59,967 nt of DNA from an uncultured Myxococcales bacterium (GTDB lineage Bacteria; Myxococcota_A; UBA9042), in assembly GCA_937910235.1 (NCBI GenBank), contig CALENB010000400.1, forward strand, positions 1-59,967. The letters are read 5' to 3'. A program made the position numbers and the translations under genes. This document shows positions 19,859 through 26,617 of the stretch, piece after piece. Under the pieces are notes generated by a model that was given only the letters and a program-made list of their open reading frames with translations, did not search any database and had not been told where the DNA came from. How positions within the stretch are numbered: position 1 is the first letter of the stretch; the number at the start of each line of letters is the position of its first letter.

Positions 19859-20973
19859 TTCGGCACACAGAATCCGAGGTGGCTAGGTTTGGGCTGGCCG
19901 TCCTTGTCCTTCAACTCACTGCACTGTTGGCCACTGGGACACGCCTTGCCCTGCAGGGCGCCGGTGGTGTCGCACTTCAACACGCACAGCGCCTTGGCGC
20001 CGCCGCTGACACACGTCGTCGCCGCGTCGCAGTCCGCGAGCTGGTCGCACTCGCCGAGCAGGGCCGTGCTGCCGGGCAAGGTGCAGGCGGGTGTGCCGCT
20101 GCTGGTACCGATGCACTTGCCACCCGACTTGCAGCCCGCGTTCGAGACCAGATTGCAGTGTGCCAGCGTGCAGAAGCCCTGGCCGGCGGGGAGCGCTTCG
20201 GCCTTCTCGCTCTTCACCGGTGTGTAGGTGAGCGGTTTGCAGATGTAGTCCGTTTGGCACTGCTCCAGCCCCGCGCCCGTCTCCCCCGGCTCCGCGATGC
20301 GGCAGCCCCGCACGCACCGCGTCTCGCCGCTGGTTCCGCTGCTGACCGTCGCGCAGATGCCGCCCACCACGCAGTGCCCAGGACCCGTGCAGGGCGCGTC
20401 CAACGCGGCCTCGCCGGTCTTGTACGTCACGGTCTTACCGCCGATGGTGACGCTCTGCGGGTCGCCAACGGTGACGCAGCGAGGCTCAACGCCGCCGATG
20501 CATTTCTGCTCTGCGCTGCAGCCCTCGTTCGAGGCCGGCACGCATTGGGGCGACGAGCAGTAGCCGAGATCGCGCGCGCCGTTGTCCGTGACCCAGAGGC
20601 AGCTCGCCTGCTTGAGCGCCGCGTTGTCCTCGGCGATCCCCATCTCCTTGCAGCTGGAGGGTTTGGTGAGATCGCAGCGGCGTTGGCACGTGCGCGAGCC
20701 ATCCGAGGAGGCCACGCACAGATGGTGGGCAGCGCAGTCCTCGTCTTTGAGACACGCGATGCCATGCACGCCCTTCCCGGCCGGAATGCACTCGGGGACC
20801 TGGATGTTGATGCACGTCATCGTCTCTGCGCAGCCGGTATCGGCGAGGATGTCGCAGACGATGATCTCCGGATCGAACCCGAACGGGTCGCATCCAACGG
20901 TGCTCAGCGAGACCAACAGACTCAGCAGAAGTGGGGATAAAGGGAGGGGCGATAGGGTTGGCTGCCGTTGCAT
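19855..20973 (-). CDS. Cys-rich secreted lipoprotein
   Basis: 372 residues from ATG 20973, preceded by AGGAGCG; an in-frame start 18 codons upstream lacks a site. The signal peptide ends TVGC followed by Asp. The protein has 37 cysteines, mostly in CxxxxxCV...C spacing, with a conserved-looking repeating theme of a bulky segment, a Cys pair and NEGC/NAGC turns (SNEGCSAEQKCIGGVEPRC, SNAGCKSGGKCIG). These disulfide-type Cys modules are common in myxobacterial lipoproteins of unknown role. First gene of a two-gene operon with the DUF4403-like gene; a palindrome sits in the divergent upstream region. Confidence 0.75.
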   Translation of the reverse strand: MQRQPTLSPLPLSPLLLSLLVSLSTVGCDPFGFDPEIIVCDILADTGCAETMTCINIQVPECIPAGKGVHGIACLKDEDCAAHHLCVASSDGSRTCQRRCDLTKPSSCKEMGIAEDNAALKQASCLWVTDNGARDLGYCSSPQCVPASNEGCSAEQKCIGGVEPRCVTVGDPQSVTIGGKTVTYKTGEAALDAPCTGPGHCVVGGICATVSSGTSGETRCVRGCRIAEPGETGAGLEQCQTDYICKPLTYTPVKSEKAEALPAGQGFCTLAHCNLVSNAGCKSGGKCIGTSSGTPACTLPGSTALLGECDQLADCDAATTCVSGGAKALCVLKCDTTGALQGKACPSGQQCSELKDKDGQPKPSHLGFCVPK

Positions 20974-20986
20974 GTGCGCTCCTACG

Positions 20987-21000
20987 ATAGGCCGGCCTAT
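20987..21000. promoter_or_regulatory. 14-bp perfect palindrome in a divergent intergenic region
   Basis: ATAGGCCGGCCTAT is a perfect 14-bp palindrome, 14 nt upstream of the Cys-rich lipoprotein start (-) and about 118 nt upstream of the hydrolase start (+). The size and placement suit a dimeric repressor or activator site. No factor can be named. Confidence 0.35.
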
Positions 21001-21117
21001 GCTGGCGGATTCTGGTACCGACTGCAAAGCGTGCGGCCTTGCCCTGCTTGCACCCCAGACATAGGCTCACGGCCCTGCGGCCCCCGGGTGGGAGCACACG
21101 TCGCTGGCGGAGGTATC

Positions 21118-21987
21118 ATGGCTGAGACAGGTGTAGAGGCAGCGGCTCAAGTGGAAGAAGGCCATCTCGTCACCGACGACGGCGTGCGTCTGGTCTGGCG
21201 CTGGGATCGACCGAGTGAGCCGCGCGCCACCGTCGTTGTGGCCCACGGTTTTGCCGAGTACCTGACGCGCCACAAACACGACACAGCTGCGATGGTTGAG
21301 GCAGGATTCGAAGTCTTGCGCTACGACATGCGCGGGCACGGCAACAGCGGTGGGCGGCGTGGTCATGTCGACGCGTTCGACGACTATCTCGGCGATCTGC
21401 GGCGCATGTTGGCGTTAGCGCACGAGCGTGGCGTTGGCCCGGTCGCGCTGCTGGCGCACTCCCAGGGCGGCCTCATCGCCACCAAGGCGCTGCTGGATGG
21501 ACAGCTGCCCGTCTGCGCGGTGGTGTTGAGCAACCCCGCGCTCGTCACTAAAGCCGCGGTGCCCGAGTGGAAGAAGGCCGCCGCGAAGGTGCTGTCGCGT
21601 CTCCTGCCGACTTTCAGCCTCCCCACCGGTTTGCCGGCGAGCGCGATCAGCAGAGACTCCGAGTCTGTGCGCGACTATGAGCAAGATCCGCTGATTTTCG
21701 GCACCGGCAGCGCGCGCTGGGGCTGGGAGTTCATGAGCGCACAACGGCAAGTGCAGCGGCGGACGTTGCGCATCGAGGTGCCGCTGCTCGTGCAGCTTGG
21801 CTCCTCGGACGGCATCATCGACCCCGAGTTCAGCCGTACCTGGTTCGCCGACGCCCAGGGCGATGACGTCACGATCACGATGTGGCCCGACTTCTATCAC
21901 GAGCTCTACAATGAGCCCGAGGCGGAGCGCGCCCAGGTGCTCGCAGAGCTTGTGAGCTGGCTGACCGATCACACACAAGTCGCTTGA
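21118..21987 (+). CDS. Alpha/beta hydrolase, monoacylglycerol lipase/lysophospholipase type
   Basis: 289 residues. ATG 21118 has GGAGG 6 nt upstream. VVAHGFAEYLTRH, RYDMRGHGNSGG and the nucleophile elbow LLAHSQGG identify the serine-hydrolase fold; the acid is probably in LGSSDGIID and the His in FYHELYNE. No signal peptide, so cytoplasmic. Closest to the PldB/MAGL-like group that cleaves lysophospholipids or monoacylglycerols; real substrate unknown. The stop is 6 nt before the GTG of the Ser/Thr kinase, so the two form an operon. Confidence 0.9.
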   Translation: MAETGVEAAAQVEEGHLVTDDGVRLVWRWDRPSEPRATVVVAHGFAEYLTRHKHDTAAMVEAGFEVLRYDMRGHGNSGGRRGHVDAFDDYLGDLRRMLALAHERGVGPVALLAHSQGGLIATKALLDGQLPVCAVVLSNPALVTKAAVPEWKKAAAKVLSRLLPTFSLPTGLPASAISRDSESVRDYEQDPLIFGTGSARWGWEFMSAQRQVQRRTLRIEVPLLVQLGSSDGIIDPEFSRTWFADAQGDDVTITMWPDFYHELYNEPEAERAQVLAELVSWLTDHTQVA

Positions 21988-21993
21988 GCGCGC

Positions 21994-23889
21994 GTGCAGC
22001 AGGAGTTCGGCCGGTATCGCCTCGTTCGCCACCTCGCCTCGGGCGGGATGGGCGAAGTCTGGCTCGCGGAGGCGGCAGGCGCGGCCGGATTTTCCAAGCG
22101 GGTCGTCATCAAGACCTTGCGCCCAGAGCTGACCGCCGACCCGCGGCTGGTTGACCAGTTTGTCGCCGAGGGGCAGCTGCTCGAGCAGCTCGATCATCCC
22201 AACATCGCCCAGATTCTGGATCTAGGTCACGCGGACGACACCTGGTTTCTGGCCATGGAGTACGTCGAGGGTTTTGATCTGCGGGCGCTGCTGCGCGCTG
22301 GCCCGTCCGACGGTATCGGCGAAATCGCGACGGTGTGCGTGCTGGCCTCCGCCGCACGCGCGCTGGAACACGCCGGTACGCGGCGCGGCCAAGACGGCGA
22401 GCCGCTCGCCATCGTGCACCATGATGTGACGCCGTCGAACCTCATGGTGCGGCGCGACGGTCACGTGAAGCTCGTCGATTTTGGTGTCGCCCGCTCCGCG
22501 ATTCGCGCGCACCTTGAGCCGGGCGCGCTGCGCGGCAAGCTGCCGTATTTGGCGCCCGAGCAGGTCCGTACACCGGCGACGGTCGATGCACGCGCCGACC
22601 TCTTCGCGCTTGGTTTGGTCGCCGTCGAGCTGTTGACTGGCCAGCGCGCGATGCAGGTCGCCGACCCGGCGGGCCTCGAAGTCGCGTGGGCAGCGCTGCC
22701 CCAGCGGGTCGCACGACTGTGCGCCGGCGTGGATCCAGACACCGTCGCCCTCATCGCCCAGATGACCGCGCTCGACCCAGCCGACCGCCCCGCTGACGCC
22801 GCCACCGCGAGCGGCGCGATCCACCGCCGTCTCGCGGCCCTCTCCGTCTCCGACACCGACCGCCCCGTCGCGCAATACCTGCAGGCCGCGTTCACCCGAT
22901 TGGAGGCAGAGGCGAGCGGTTTTAGCCACACCCTCGGCGCGCTGGTCGCCGCCGGGCGCCAGGGCACAGCGCAGCCCAGCCTCGGCACCGTCAGTTTGCC
23001 TGGCTTAGCGGCCCTTGGACGCCCGGTTGACACCCACGCGCCGGGGCTCTCGCCGCCGACACAATCGCCGCCGACGCGATCGCCGGTGTCCAGCTCGCCG
23101 CCGCAGACGCCCGACGCGCCTGCCTCACCGCGCCCGCCACAATCAGCAGCCGTCGCGGCGTCCGATCGCGCGCCCACGCTCACCCGGGCCACCGCGCCAT
23201 TTGGCGTCAAGCGCCGCGTCTGGCTGGCGTTGCTGGTGTTACTCGGCGTCGCCACCACCGTGGGCTGGTGGCTGGGTGGGCGCGACAAGCCAGACCCAAT
23301 CGCCGTGCCGTCAGCGTCCCCCGGCGCCGTGTCGCGGGCGCTAGATCCCGCCCTGGATCCGGCGCCTGACCCCGTCACGTCCGTGGCCGCCGGCCGCGCG
23401 ATCGCTGACGTCACGCCGACGATCGCCGCCTCAGCTGCCTCAGCCGCCTCAGCCGCCTCAGCCGACGCAGCCGCCTCAGCCGCCTCAGCCGACGCAGGTA
23501 CGCGCCGCGCCGTGGCCACGAGCGCAGCCCTCTCTGAGTCGGCGACGCCTGTCGCGGTCGCCGCGCAGCCCAGGCGCGTCCCGCCCGGCGCGTCTCGCCC
23601 GTCGGCGCGACGCGAGGCGAATCACGCCCGAAAGGGTGATCGCCACCGCCCGGCGCGCGGCGAGCTCGTCTTTCGCGTGCTCCCGGTCGACGCCGAAGTG
23701 AGCGTGGACGGCGAGCCTTCCGCCACACGACCCGCGAACGGCGTCTATCGCCTCAGTCTCACCGTCGGCGACCACACCATCGCGGTGCGCGACCCCGCCT
23801 CTGGCAAACGACAGCAGCGCGTAGAGGCTGTATTCAAGGGTGTGAAGCGCCGGGTCAGTGGGTTCACCTTGGTGCGCACCCTGCCGTAA
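21994..23889 (+). CDS. Membrane Ser/Thr protein kinase with C-terminal PEGA domain
   Basis: 631 residues starting at GTG 21994. Kinase domain at about residues 8-280: GGMGEVWLA glycine loop, VVIKTL lysine, catalytic loop VHHDVTPSNLMV, LVDFGVAR, YLAPEQ. The loop has His-His-Asp and Thr where most kinases have His-Arg-Asp and Lys; the DFG and glycine loop are intact, so it is probably active. A Pro/Ser linker leads to one TM helix (WLALLVLLGVATTVGWW) and an external Ala/Ser repeat. The tail RGELVFRVLPVDAEVSVDG...GVYRLSLTVGDHTI is a PEGA domain, common on myxobacterial envelope proteins. Likely senses or binds wall material; targets unknown. Co-transcribed with the hydrolase. Confidence 0.95.
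   Translation: MQQEFGRYRLVRHLASGGMGEVWLAEAAGAAGFSKRVVIKTLRPELTADPRLVDQFVAEGQLLEQLDHPNIAQILDLGHADDTWFLAMEYVEGFDLRALLRAGPSDGIGEIATVCVLASAARALEHAGTRRGQDGEPLAIVHHDVTPSNLMVRRDGHVKLVDFGVARSAIRAHLEPGALRGKLPYLAPEQVRTPATVDARADLFALGLVAVELLTGQRAMQVADPAGLEVAWAALPQRVARLCAGVDPDTVALIAQMTALDPADRPADAATASGAIHRRLAALSVSDTDRPVAQYLQAAFTRLEAEASGFSHTLGALVAAGRQGTAQPSLGTVSLPGLAALGRPVDTHAPGLSPPTQSPPTRSPVSSSPPQTPDAPASPRPPQSAAVAASDRAPTLTRATAPFGVKRRVWLALLVLLGVATTVGWWLGGRDKPDPIAVPSASPGAVSRALDPALDPAPDPVTSVAAGRAIADVTPTIAASAASAASAASADAAASAASADAGTRRAVATSAALSESATPVAVAAQPRRVPPGASRPSARREANHARKGDRHRPARGELVFRVLPVDAEVSVDGEPSATRPANGVYRLSLTVGDHTIAVRDPASGKRQQRVEAVFKGVKRRVSGFTLVRTLP
23428..23497 (+). repeat. 9-bp tandem repeat coding Ala-Ser-Ala in the kinase
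   Basis: About 7.8 units of GCCTCAGCC and its GACGCAGCC variant give an alternating Ala/Ser/Asp stalk between the TM helix and the PEGA domain. The slippage-prone tract stays in frame because the unit is a multiple of three; a length change would shorten or lengthen the external linker only. Confidence 0.85.
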
Positions 23890-23967
23890 TGATCGGTCAC
23901 GGCCGCTCGTCGTCGCGGCGCGCGCGCACGATTTCCAAAGCTGACCCGGGCCCGCTATGTTCCGCAC

Positions 23968-25320
23968 ATGAACCACGCGACACGAACGCTCACGACCGCG
24001 ATGTCCGAGCGCTACACCCTCCCCACCTATCGTCTTCGAGTGCTCGATGGACCGAGCGCTGGCACCGAATGTGTCTTCGATCGGCGTCTCGTCTACTTGG
24101 GCTCCGCGCCCGACAATGATCTCGTCCTCGACGACGCAGCGGCCTCCCGCTCCCACCTCAAGATCGAGGGTGAGCGGCAGGGCTATCGCATCCGTGATCT
24201 GAACTCCAAGAACGGCACTTGGCTCGCCGGCAGTCGGGTCGTTGAGGTGGTGCTCACCGGCGACACCATCTTGCGTGTCGGCCAGACCCAGATCGCCTTC
24301 GAGCTGCTGGAGGAGGTGCACGAGGTCGCGCTCTCCCGCGAGCCTCGCTTCGGTGCGCTGCTTGGCGGGTCCCCCGAGATGCGCGAGATCTTCGCGCTGC
24401 TGGCGCGCGTAGCCGCGACCGACGTCACCGTCTTGGTGCAGGGCGAGTCGGGCACCGGCAAAGAGCTCGTCGCCGAGGCGCTGCACAGCCACTCTCGCCG
24501 GGCTTCCGGACCGCTCGTGGTGTTCGATTGCTCCGCCGTGCAGCACAACTTGGTCGAGAGCGAGCTTTTTGGCCATATTCGCGGCGCCTTCACCGGCGCG
24601 GTCGCCACGCGCGCAGGCGCGATGAGCGAGGCCGATGGCGGCACGCTGTTTCTCGACGAGATCGGCGAGCTGGACCTCGACCTGCAACCGAAGCTCCTCC
24701 GTGCGCTCGAGAAACATGAAGTGCGGCCGGTCGGCGGCAACGAGCGTCGGCGCGTCGACGTGCGGATCGTGGCCGCGACCAATCGGGATCTCGCCGCCAT
24801 GGTGCGCGACGGCACGTTTCGCGAGGATCTGTACTATCGCCTCAACGTCATCAAGGTCGCCTTGCCGCCGCTGCGTCGACGCCCCGAAGACATCCCGCTG
24901 CTGGTCCACCACTTCCTCGCTGAAGCTCAAGCGAAGGCGCCAGAAGGCCGACAAATGACGGTGGGGTTCGAGACGATGCGTCAGCTGCAAGCGCACAATT
25001 GGCCCGGAAATGTGCGTGAATTGCGCAACAACGTCACACGAGCCACGGTGTTATCGAGCGGCAAAGAGCTGGAGATGCGGCTGGACACCAACCCGCTGCA
25101 GACGCAGGCGACCAGCCCAGGCGATGGCCTGGCGGTGCGGTACGATCTGCCGTTCAAGGACGCAAAGTCGCGGCTCATCGAGGAGTTTGAGCGTGCGTAC
25201 TGGGCGCGCGCGCTCGAAGCGCACGGCTGGAACATCTCCGCGGCGGCGCGCGCGTCTGGGTTGCATCGCAAGTCGCTGGAATATGTGGTCCGCAAGCTCG
25301 ATCTGCAGCGCCCGACCTGA
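23968..25320 (+). CDS. FHA-domain sigma54-dependent transcriptional activator
   Basis: 450 residues. FHA domain about 20-112 (GSAPDNDLVL, SRSHLKI, DLNSKNGTWL), which binds phosphothreonine, in place of a receiver domain. AAA+ domain follows: Walker A GESGTGKE at 159-166, the sigma54-contact loop GAFTGA at 206-211, Walker B GGTLFLDEIGEL. C-terminal Fis-type helix-turn-helix near NISAAARASGLHRKSLEY. It remodels sigma54 RNA polymerase, probably in response to a phosphoprotein. The upstream kinase gene 80 nt away is a natural candidate for that input (inference). ATG 23968 versus an in-frame ATG at 24004 is undecided; neither has a clear ribosome site. Confidence 0.95.
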   Translation: MNHATRTLTTAMSERYTLPTYRLRVLDGPSAGTECVFDRRLVYLGSAPDNDLVLDDAAASRSHLKIEGERQGYRIRDLNSKNGTWLAGSRVVEVVLTGDTILRVGQTQIAFELLEEVHEVALSREPRFGALLGGSPEMREIFALLARVAATDVTVLVQGESGTGKELVAEALHSHSRRASGPLVVFDCSAVQHNLVESELFGHIRGAFTGAVATRAGAMSEADGGTLFLDEIGELDLDLQPKLLRALEKHEVRPVGGNERRRVDVRIVAATNRDLAAMVRDGTFREDLYYRLNVIKVALPPLRRRPEDIPLLVHHFLAEAQAKAPEGRQMTVGFETMRQLQAHNWPGNVRELRNNVTRATVLSSGKELEMRLDTNPLQTQATSPGDGLAVRYDLPFKDAKSRLIEEFERAYWARALEAHGWNISAAARASGLHRKSLEYVVRKLDLQRPT

Positions 25321-25338
25321 GCGTCGGCATAACCACAT

Positions 25339-25386
25339 GTCAACCGGCGGTAAGGGACGGTCAACGGCCGGTAACCGAGCGTCAAC
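25339..25386 (+). repeat. Three GTCAAC elements phased exactly 21 bp apart
   Basis: GTCAAC occurs at 25339, 25360 and 25381, each separated by 21 bp (two helical turns). The first two are followed by a GG-containing GTAA, giving a longer shared core GTCAAC-N4-GGTAA. They lie 19-66 nt after the sigma54-activator stop and before a 16-bp palindrome. Same-face phasing suits an activator or repressor array; the protein is unknown. Confidence 0.75.
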
Positions 25387-25387
25387 C

Positions 25388-25403
25388 CGATCTCTAGAGA
25401 TCG
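25388..25403. promoter_or_regulatory. 16-bp perfect palindrome next to phased repeats
   Basis: CGATCTCTAGAGATCG is perfectly self-complementary over 16 bp. It starts 1 nt after the third GTCAAC repeat. Probably an operator or binding half-site pair for a dimeric factor; it could instead fold as a short hairpin in a transcript. Confidence 0.6.
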
Positions 25404-25476
25404 CCAAGGCCATTGTAGATAACCGCTGTAAACGATCGACTGCGCGGCCGTGAGATCTCCAACATGCCGAAAAAAA

Positions 25477-25504
25477 TTGCCTTTCGATCGAGGCCCGCTA
25501 GTCT
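25477..25504 (+). promoter_or_regulatory. Candidate promoter for the sigma-region-4-like gene
   Basis: TTGCCT (25477-25482), 16-nt spacer, TAGTCT (25499-25504). The same -10 hexamer TAGTCT occurs in the candidate promoter at 37995-38023. The transcript would begin about 90 nt before the GTG at 25597. A GC-rich imperfect hairpin (25516-25540, one bulge) would lie in its leader. Confidence 0.4.
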
Positions 25505-25596
25505 GGCTGCAGGTGCTGAGCCCCTCCGCGGGGCGCTCAGATGGGCGGAGACGCCCTCGAATCCTCGGCCGCTTGACGCCGAATACGGAGTTCCAC

Positions 25597-25878
25597 GTGT
25601 CCAAGACCAAAACGCAACTGAACACTCAGACGCAAACCCGAATCGACCTCGAGCAGGGCCTCCTCACGGCCGGGCTCAGCGCAACCGAAGAGCGTGCGCT
25701 GCGAATGCGGTACGGCATGGCCCGCGATCTCGACGCCGAGCTCACGTTCGCCGACGAGGGGCATCCAGAGGCCCGCGCGCAGGTGGAAGCTATCGAGCGG
25801 CGTGTGGTGGCGCATCTCACCACCGACGCGGACGCGCGCCGCAAGCAGGCCATCATCGAGGCGCTGCGCGAGCTGTAG
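25597..25878 (+). CDS. Small protein with a sigma-70 region-4-like segment
   Basis: 93 residues from GTG 25597, preceded by GGAG 6 nt upstream; a longer in-frame start 49 codons upstream would give a basic, non-homologous-looking extension. Residues 27-41 (LSATEERALRMRYGM) closely match the start of sigma-70 region 4 (L-x-x-R-E-E-x-V-L-R-M-R-F-G), and residues 66-74 (IERRVVAHL) mirror its last helix. The recognition-helix area between is shorter and degenerate. The N-terminus is Thr/Gln-rich. Could be an anti-sigma-like or polymerase-flap-binding regulator; not a full sigma factor. Assignment rests on my reading of the motif. Confidence 0.7.
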   Translation: MSKTKTQLNTQTQTRIDLEQGLLTAGLSATEERALRMRYGMARDLDAELTFADEGHPEARAQVEAIERRVVAHLTTDADARRKQAIIEALREL

Positions 25879-25916
25879 CCCGGCGAGCGCTGCCGCGCGC
25901 CCGCGGCGTCTTCTCC

Positions 25917-25945
25917 TTGACTCTGATTTGAGCTTGGGGCATAGA
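25917..25945 (+). promoter_or_regulatory. Candidate promoter for the 53-residue basic protein
   Basis: TTGACT (25917-25922), 17-nt spacer, CATAGA (25940-25945). The -35 matches consensus in 5 of 6 positions, the -10 only in 3. A 6-bp CCCGGG hairpin with a tetraloop (25953-25968) follows before the ribosome site. Confidence 0.35.
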
Positions 25946-25990
25946 CGGCGCCCCCGGGAAGACCCGGGACCGATCCTGACGAGGTAGATT

Positions 25991-26152
25991 ATGGCTTCCC
26001 ATACCCAGCAGACCAAGAAGATTCGCAAGGCCAAGCGCCGCACCGCAGGGGCGCCCCGCAAGGCTGCCATTCGACGCGAGCATCGGCTCCAGTCGGAGCA
26101 GGTCCTTGAGCAGGCCCTCGGCCACGCCGTGTCGCTGTTGAAGACGACTTAG
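25991..26152 (+). CDS. Small, highly basic protein of unknown function
   Basis: 53 residues, ATG 25991 with GAGGT about 6 nt upstream. The N-terminal half is strongly basic (KKIRKAKRRTAGAPRKAAIRR), the C-terminal half a likely helix (SEQVLEQALGHAVSLL). That layout suits a nucleic-acid-binding or ribosome-associated peptide, but no family is recognised. It follows the sigma-region-4-like gene by 112 nt with its own candidate promoter. Confidence 0.6.
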   Translation: MASHTQQTKKIRKAKRRTAGAPRKAAIRREHRLQSEQVLEQALGHAVSLLKTT

Positions 26153-26181
26153 GTTCCGCGCTGTTCCGCCGCCGATCTTGG

Positions 26182-26237
26182 CTTCGAGACTGGGGCTTCG
26201 GGACTGGGGCTTCAAGACTGGGTCTTCAAGACTGGGG
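26182..26237 (+). repeat. 14-bp tandem repeat, four copies
   Basis: Four abutting 14-bp units of CTTCRAGACTGGGG at 26182, 26196, 26210 and 26224, with one to two differences between copies. Non-coding and immediately after the 53-residue gene. Looks like a minisatellite; may vary between strains. Confidence 0.85.
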
Positions 26238-26404
26238 CGCAGAACGGCCAGCTGAGCCCGCTCTGACTGCCCTCAAGCTCCTCTCGCTCCAACTCCACCT
26301 GGCAGTGACCGCAAATGGGTCAACCGCCGCTTGGCGGCGAGACGGCTAGCGGTCCTGAGTGGCGCGGACCCAACGCTCGCTCACAGCGTCCATACGCACT
26401 TCAG

Positions 26405-26476
26405 GAAGCGATCATCGTCCATCAGTGGCGGTGATCGCTTCTCTGCGTCACGATGGGCGCGATCGTCTTCGTGACG
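26405..26476 (+). other. Pair of adjacent hairpins upstream of the MoxR operon
   Basis: Hairpin 1 has 10-bp perfect arms 26405-26414 and 26432-26441 with a 17-nt loop. Hairpin 2 has 8-bp perfect arms 26446-26453 and 26469-26476 with a 15-nt loop. They sit only 4 nt apart and about 140 nt before the first operon gene, as a structured leader might. No riboswitch class is recognised. Confidence 0.4.
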
Positions 26477-26617
26477 ACGCCGCGCTGAATCGTATGGGTC
26501 GCCGAGACGTCTGTGCGCTCAGGTGCTGTCGGGAAGAGCGGCGACGTCTGCCGGGTTGAAACCGCCCGGTGGCGACCGGCTCGACGACGCGAGGCCACTG
26601 GGCACGAGGGGAGGCGC

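Larger units (their letters stand above)
26153..26617. other. 465-nt intergenic stretch with repeats and hairpins
   Basis: Contains the 14-bp tandem repeat (26182-26237), two adjacent hairpins (26405-26476) and no convincing gene. The open frame from 26359 has no ribosome site and an Arg-rich random composition. It probably carries the leader of the MoxR operon that begins at 26618. Confidence 0.6.

Noticed and set aside
19879-20940. 353-residue plus-strand open frame opposite the Cys-rich lipoprotein
   Set aside because: Antisense shadow; composition is Ala/Arg/Leu-rich, no motif.
25339-25386. Phased GTCAAC repeats as a CRISPR array
   Set aside because: Repeat is only 6 (partly about 15) bp and the period is 21 bp; no cas genes in the window.
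25597-25878. Full sigma factor
   Set aside because: Only region-4-like sequence present; regions 2 and 3 absent and the length is 93 residues.
26359-26559. 66-residue open frame in the 465-nt gap
   Set aside because: No ribosome site, Arg-rich random composition; it covers the hairpins.
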